Translations under genes and position numbers: made by a program
Shown here: positions 6,283-9,242 of the stretch, in pieces
Layout: each line of letters opens with the position of its first letter
Numbering within the stretch: position 1 is the stretch's first letter
Notes under the pieces: generated by a model
What the model saw: only the letters and a program-made list of their open reading frames with translations
Told to the model about the DNA's origin: nothing
The model's database searches: none
Source of the DNA: an uncultured Rothia sp.
GTDB lineage: Bacteria; Actinomycetota; Actinomycetes; Actinomycetales; Micrococcaceae
Length of the DNA stretch: 9,242 nt
Assembly: GCF_937976295.1 (NCBI RefSeq)
Contig: NZ_CALJRY010000367.1
Span: 1-9,242 of the forward strand
Direction: 5' to 3'

Positions 6283-6587
6283 GCGTGCCTGCTAGGGCTA
6301 ATGCTCGGCGGGTGGTTTTAGATCATATTTATATATGTGCACTTGCCTGTAAAAATATAGGTTTTGAATGTCGAAAAAATGTGTGGCCAGCGGTGAATAT
6401 TACTGGCGCGCCTCACCTAAACTTTTACATTAATGTGTAAATATAAAAGCATCACAACACCCCTTGTAACCAGGGTTTTTGCCCGAAAGAGCAAGGAAAA
6501 ACCCCGGAAGCAGCTCAACTTTCACGTGATACTGAAGGTGAATTAGGGGCTCACTCATAAAAACACAAAACACACCCACGTCGCTGC
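6283..6587. other. Dyad-rich intergenic region between the propeller genes
   Basis: No credible ORF. AT-rich at 6317-6380. A perfect 8-bp inverted repeat GGGTTTTT (6473-6480) / AAAAACCC (6497-6504) has a 16-nt loop; its left arm is also the right arm of a small CCCT/AGGG hairpin ahead of TTTTT (6463-6480). TTTACA (6424-6429) and TGTAAA (6436-6441) form another dyad, and TTCAC (6521-6525) pairs with GTGAA (6538-6542). No known riboswitch class was recognised. Confidence 0.4.
6402..6420 (+). promoter_or_regulatory. DtxR-like half-site far upstream of the single-propeller gene
   Basis: ACTGGCGCGCCTCACCTAA matches the DtxR consensus at 12 of 19 positions, almost all in the right half (GCCTcACCTAA). 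Its last bases overlap a possible -10 TAAACT (6418-6423). It lies 335 bp before the start codon, so it would act on a promoter with a long leader or on another transcript. The left half is poor. Confidence 0.28.
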
Positions 6588-6645
6588 TTGTATTTTCCTG
6601 GGAAAACACTGAGGATTAGAAGGTAGGTAAATTTATGCGTTACCT
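6588..6645 (+). promoter_or_regulatory. Candidate promoter plus shared element of the single-propeller gene
   Basis: TTGTAT (6588-6593), a 17-nt spacer and GAGGAT (6611-6616) form a reasonable actinobacterial promoter; a TTTTCC-TG-GGAAAA palindrome (6593-6606) lies in the spacer. Directly after it, 6617-6645 aligns without gaps to 2906-2934 before the double-propeller gene: TAGAAGGTARGTWAA (13 of 15 identical), four unmatched bases, then TGCSTTACYT (8 of 10). Within it AGGTAA (6625-6630) and TTACCT (6640-6645) form an inverted repeat. Its position near the expected transcription start would suit an operator. Confidence 0.45.
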
Positions 6646-6668
6646 GCATTTCTGCTTTTCGTGCCGTC

Positions 6669-6688
6669 GAATATGTCACCGCATATTC
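6669..6688 (+). repeat. Perfect 7-bp inverted repeat in the leader
   Basis: GAATATG (6669-6675) and CATATTC (6682-6688) flank TCACCG. It is either an operator or an mRNA hairpin about 68 nt before the TTG start. An 8-bp palindrome CGCATGCG (6709-6716) follows. Confidence 0.5.
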
Positions 6689-6755
6689 ACGGGTGTCTCG
6701 TTAGCATTCGCATGCGGCATGTGAGCACTTCCGTTACACATTTGAAGGACACACA

Positions 6756-8948
6756 TTGAACCTCACTCCCTCCTCGGGCAAGGCGTTGAAGGGGCTCGCT
6801 GTCGGCTCCCTCGCGCTCGCAATCTCCGGCGCAGCCATGATTCCTGCCTCCTTCGCAGCACCGAATACCGCAAACCAGACCGCTTCCCCCAGTGCGTCGG
6901 CTCCTTCCACCGCATCGCTGAGCCGCGTTGTTGACACCTCCGCATCCGTTGCGCAGATTACCCAGGGTCTGCCCGGTCAGTACCAGGTTGCCTATTCCAA
7001 GGCGAACAATAAGATCTGGATGGTCGGCGTGGGTGCACGCGGCGACCTCGCCTCCACCATTGCTCGTGTCAATGCAGACACTCTTCAGATTGAAGAAGTG
7101 GCAGTGCTTCCCTTCGAGCTGGATCAGAACGGCGAATTTGGCTACATTTCCGCGTACGGCATCACTGTTGATGATGTGACCGGCACCGTGTGGGTTACTA
7201 ACACCACCGACAACTCCCTGTCTGTGTTCGATCAGAACACCATGGAGCAGATTTGGACTAACCACGGCATTTCCGAGAGTGACCCGAACTGGATTGAGCA
7301 CCCCCGCTCCGTGCTGGTGGATCACAACTCCGGTAAGGTTTTCGTCACCGGCCGCTACTACGTGTCCGCAATCGACATGAAGACCTACGAGGTCACCAAG
7401 TTGCAGCTGGAAGGTGCGCCCAACGGTGGCACTCGATACATCGGCATGAACATGACCGTTGACGGCGACAAGCTGTACGTGCCCGAGCGCACCGGCGGCA
7501 AGGTCTTCGTCATCAACACCCACACTTTCAAGACTGAGCAGGTTATCCAGACCCGCGCCCAGGATTCCACCGTTGAGGTTCGCCCCTCGGACGTCACCGT
7601 TGACCACTCTGAGAACGAAATTTACGTCTCCTCTCAGGGTGTGAACGGCGTGAACTCCGGTATCTCCGTCTACGACCTGACCACCGGCGCGTTCAAGAAC
7701 TTCGTCAAGTTCGGCACCCAGGCGCTGTCCATGGAGAACGATGAGGCGCGTGACCTGGTGTACGTGACCGACTTCGGCACCGGTAAGATTGCTATCTTCG
7801 ACGCTAAGACCGACCGTGTAATCGGTGAGGTTGAGATGAATGGCGGTAAGGCTAACGACCTGACCATCACCGAGGACGGCTCCGTTATTGCCGTGGATAA
7901 GCAGGATATCGCCAACACTACCGCGGCTGTACCCTACGTGCTGAACGCGAAGACCGGTGACGGCTCCCTGACCGACACCTACACCTCCAAGGCGACTGTT
8001 GACCGTGACGGCAAGGCTGTTCCCTCCTCGCAGCAGAAGCTGGTTCCGAACTCCATCGTGAAGTTCTACGCTGAGGTTTCCGAGGGTGAGTTCACCTCCA
8101 CCGCGACCATTAACCCCACTAAGGTTCCTTTCCAGGGCTACCCGAAGCAGGCTACCGCGGTGCTGATTGGCCCCACCCTGAACTTCGCTGAGGGTACCGT
8201 CGACATTACCCGCCCCTACACCTTCCACGTGTCCGGTTACGACTTTGAGAAGCCCCCGGCAGAAGGTATTCGCCTGTTCCTCGTCAAGGAAGGCGAATGG
8301 GAGATGGGTAACGACAAGCTGACCGATAGCGAACTGGCAAACATTCAGAAGGTGTCCACTATCGTTCCGGCGAGCGCGTTCGTCTACAACGCACGCACCG
8401 GCAAGTACTCCTTCGACGCAACCCTTCGTGTTCCCCCGAACACCATGCAGTACAGCCAGGGCTACCTGCTCGGCACCGTCACTGCTGGTTCGGACGTGGC
8501 GACCAACCGCGAGTATGATTCGGTTGTTCCGCTGATCGTTAATGACGCGAAGGATGCTGGCAACGCAGATAACCGCGATGAGGCTGATGAGCCGGCATTC
8601 CCTGCCGCTGCCTCGGCGTCGCCTTCTGCTTCCGCATCTGCATCTGCTGCGGCAGCGGAGGAGAAGCCCGCGGCTGAGCAGTCCAGCGCAGAGGCGGCTA
8701 ACGACCATGTGGCAACCACCGCGAAGACCGCGACGCTGAAGAACTCTTCTTCGGTGAAGTCTGAGGACCAGGCTAAGGGCTCCAGCTCTGATTCTCAGGT
8801 GAGCGCTTCGGCGACCAAGTCTGCGCCTCAGAGCAAGGGCTCGCTGGCTAAGACTGGTGCTCAGAGCGTTCTGAGCCTGGCTGCTGTCGGTGCGTTTGCA
8901 CTGATTGCCGGTGCCGCTGTGATGGTGCTTCGCCGCCGTAAGGCATAG
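6756..8948 (+). CDS. LAKTG-anchored surface protein with one YVTN/YncE-like beta-propeller and an added beta domain
   Basis: A 730-residue paralogue of the upstream protein. The start is TTG 6756, with AAGGA (6745-6749) 6 nt upstream; it is favoured because it gives a signal peptide (residues 1-34) nearly identical to the paralogue's (KGLAVGSLALAISG, IPASFA). A single seven-bladed propeller spans ~71-405, opening GLPGQYQVAYS, followed by the conserved NSIVKF strand and F-x-G-Y-P (~459). Residues ~472-595 are a beta-rich domain absent from the paralogue: PTLNFAEG, then VSGYDF, EGIRLFLV and a final VVPLIV. It recalls the neocarzinostatin/Ig-like modules common in actinobacterial surface proteins, but this is inference. 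An Ala/Ser/Pro stretch (~616-634) and hydrophilic linker lead to LAKTG (697-701), a membrane segment and RRRKA. Residues 95-97 are RGD. The ligand is unknown; wall anchoring by a class E sortase is expected. It has its own promoter region and terminator. Confidence 0.9.
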   Translation: MNLTPSSGKALKGLAVGSLALAISGAAMIPASFAAPNTANQTASPSASAPSTASLSRVVDTSASVAQITQGLPGQYQVAYSKANNKIWMVGVGARGDLASTIARVNADTLQIEEVAVLPFELDQNGEFGYISAYGITVDDVTGTVWVTNTTDNSLSVFDQNTMEQIWTNHGISESDPNWIEHPRSVLVDHNSGKVFVTGRYYVSAIDMKTYEVTKLQLEGAPNGGTRYIGMNMTVDGDKLYVPERTGGKVFVINTHTFKTEQVIQTRAQDSTVEVRPSDVTVDHSENEIYVSSQGVNGVNSGISVYDLTTGAFKNFVKFGTQALSMENDEARDLVYVTDFGTGKIAIFDAKTDRVIGEVEMNGGKANDLTITEDGSVIAVDKQDIANTTAAVPYVLNAKTGDGSLTDTYTSKATVDRDGKAVPSSQQKLVPNSIVKFYAEVSEGEFTSTATINPTKVPFQGYPKQATAVLIGPTLNFAEGTVDITRPYTFHVSGYDFEKPPAEGIRLFLVKEGEWEMGNDKLTDSELANIQKVSTIVPASAFVYNARTGKYSFDATLRVPPNTMQYSQGYLLGTVTAGSDVATNREYDSVVPLIVNDAKDAGNADNRDEADEPAFPAAASASPSASASASAAAAEEKPAAEQSSAEAANDHVATTAKTATLKNSSSVKSEDQAKGSSSDSQVSASATKSAPQSKGSLAKTGAQSVLSLAAVGAFALIAGAAVMVLRRRKA

Positions 8949-8970
8949 TTTCTTGCTCTAGTTTGAGCGG

Positions 8971-9003
8971 ATGCGCCCCGTACACTGTGCGGGGCGCATT
9001 TTT
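8971..9003 (+). terminator. Terminator of the single-propeller gene
   Basis: ATGCGCCCCG (8971-8980) and CGGGGCGCAT (8990-8999) form a perfect 10-bp stem with a 9-nt loop, followed by TTTTT (8999-9003). It starts 22 nt after the TAG stop. Confidence 0.92.
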
Positions 9004-9113
9004 GTGTCTATTTGCAGGGGGGGGGAGGAGCGCCTGGTGCAGCTGGAAAAGAGCCGGTGCTGAGGGTCTTGCACTCAGTGTAAAATATGTGACTCAATTC
9101 ACCGCTTTTCAAT

Positions 9114-9142
9114 TTGGTTGTTCCTGGGAAGCTCTGTATAGT
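9114..9142 (+). promoter_or_regulatory. Candidate promoter of the tRNA gene
   Basis: TTGGTT (9114-9119), a 17-nt spacer and TATAGT (9137-9142) place transcription start about 40 nt before the tRNA. The -10 matches TATAAT at 5 of 6 positions; the -35 keeps only TTG. A CCAGG-AAGA-CCTGG hairpin (9154-9167) would lie in the tRNA 5' leader. Confidence 0.5.
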
Positions 9143-9188
9143 TATATGTGTTGCCAGGAAGACCTGGTAAAAGAGATGTAAATCTCAC

Positions 9189-9242
9189 GGCCCCATCGTA
9201 TAGCGGCCTAGTACTCCGCCCTCTCACGGCGGCAACACCGGT
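9189..9242 (+). tRNA. tRNA-Glu (anticodon CTC), 3' end beyond the window
   Basis: The sequence starts GGCCCCA, the acceptor 5' strand, then TC and a D-arm (GTA at 9198-9200 pairing with TAC at 9212-9214, with the invariant A14 and GG). The anticodon arm is CCGCC (9216-9220), loop CTCTCAC, GGCGG (9228-9232), giving anticodon CTC at 9223-9225, which reads GAG glutamate codons. The loop and stem agree with bacterial tRNA-Glu. The variable loop and the start of the T-arm are present; about 20 nt are missing at the window edge. It is separated from the upstream gene by a terminator. Confidence 0.93.

Noticed and set aside
6463..6504. Attenuator with alternative CCCT/AGGG and GGGTTTTT/AAAAACCC hairpins
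   Set aside because: The would-be antiterminator arm lies downstream of the T-tract, so it would be made too late to prevent termination; the first stem has only 4 bp.
6421..6545. Riboswitch upstream of the single-propeller gene
   Set aside because: I looked for TPP, FMN, cobalamin, SAM and c-di-AMP core motifs and recognised none.
8963..9181. 72-codon plus-strand ORF after the last propeller gene
   Set aside because: It begins upstream of and runs through the terminator hairpin, crosses the G9 tract and covers the tRNA promoter; its Cys/Trp-rich translation is not protein-like.

Overview
The window looks like chromosomal DNA of a high-GC Gram-positive bacterium. The genes are GC-rich, secreted proteins end in sortase signals of the LAxTG type, a Tat-exported SLH protein is present, and GC-rich hairpin terminators separate the genes. 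The protein style (paired surface YVTN beta-propellers with LAxTG anchors) suggests Micrococcaceae, most likely Rothia; this is an inference, not a database result.

Layout. 1-286 is an AT-rich flank with no convincing gene. 287-1045 (minus) encodes a PnuC-type small membrane transporter, probably for a nicotinamide-derived NAD precursor, with a good ribosome binding site and two related imperfect palindromes in its promoter region. 1046-1548 is a divergent intergenic region with a possible 53-codon minus-strand ORF and a long C-rich leader for the next gene. 1549-2628 (plus) encodes a Tat-exported protein with three C-terminal SLH domains, followed by short tandem repeats and a strong terminator. 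2755-3072 is a regulatory region with two DtxR/IdeR-like 19-mers and several hairpins. 3073-6177 (plus) encodes a 1034-residue cell-wall-anchored protein with two tandem seven-bladed YVTN/YncE-like propeller units, ending LANTG-membrane segment-RRRK. A perfect 10-bp terminator follows, then a 470-bp regulatory region full of dyads. 6756-8948 (plus, TTG start) encodes a single-propeller paralogue with an added beta-rich domain and an LAKTG anchor. A 10-bp terminator follows, and the window ends inside a tRNA-Glu(CTC) gene.

How the parts fit. The SLH gene and the two propeller genes each have their own upstream region and terminator, so they appear to be separate transcription units that all place proteins on the cell surface. 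The two propeller genes share signal peptides, propeller sequence, anchors and an upstream element of 29 bp with fixed internal spacing, so they are probably co-regulated paralogues. The DtxR-like matches make iron-responsive control the leading hypothesis. No mobile element, CRISPR array or phage gene was seen.
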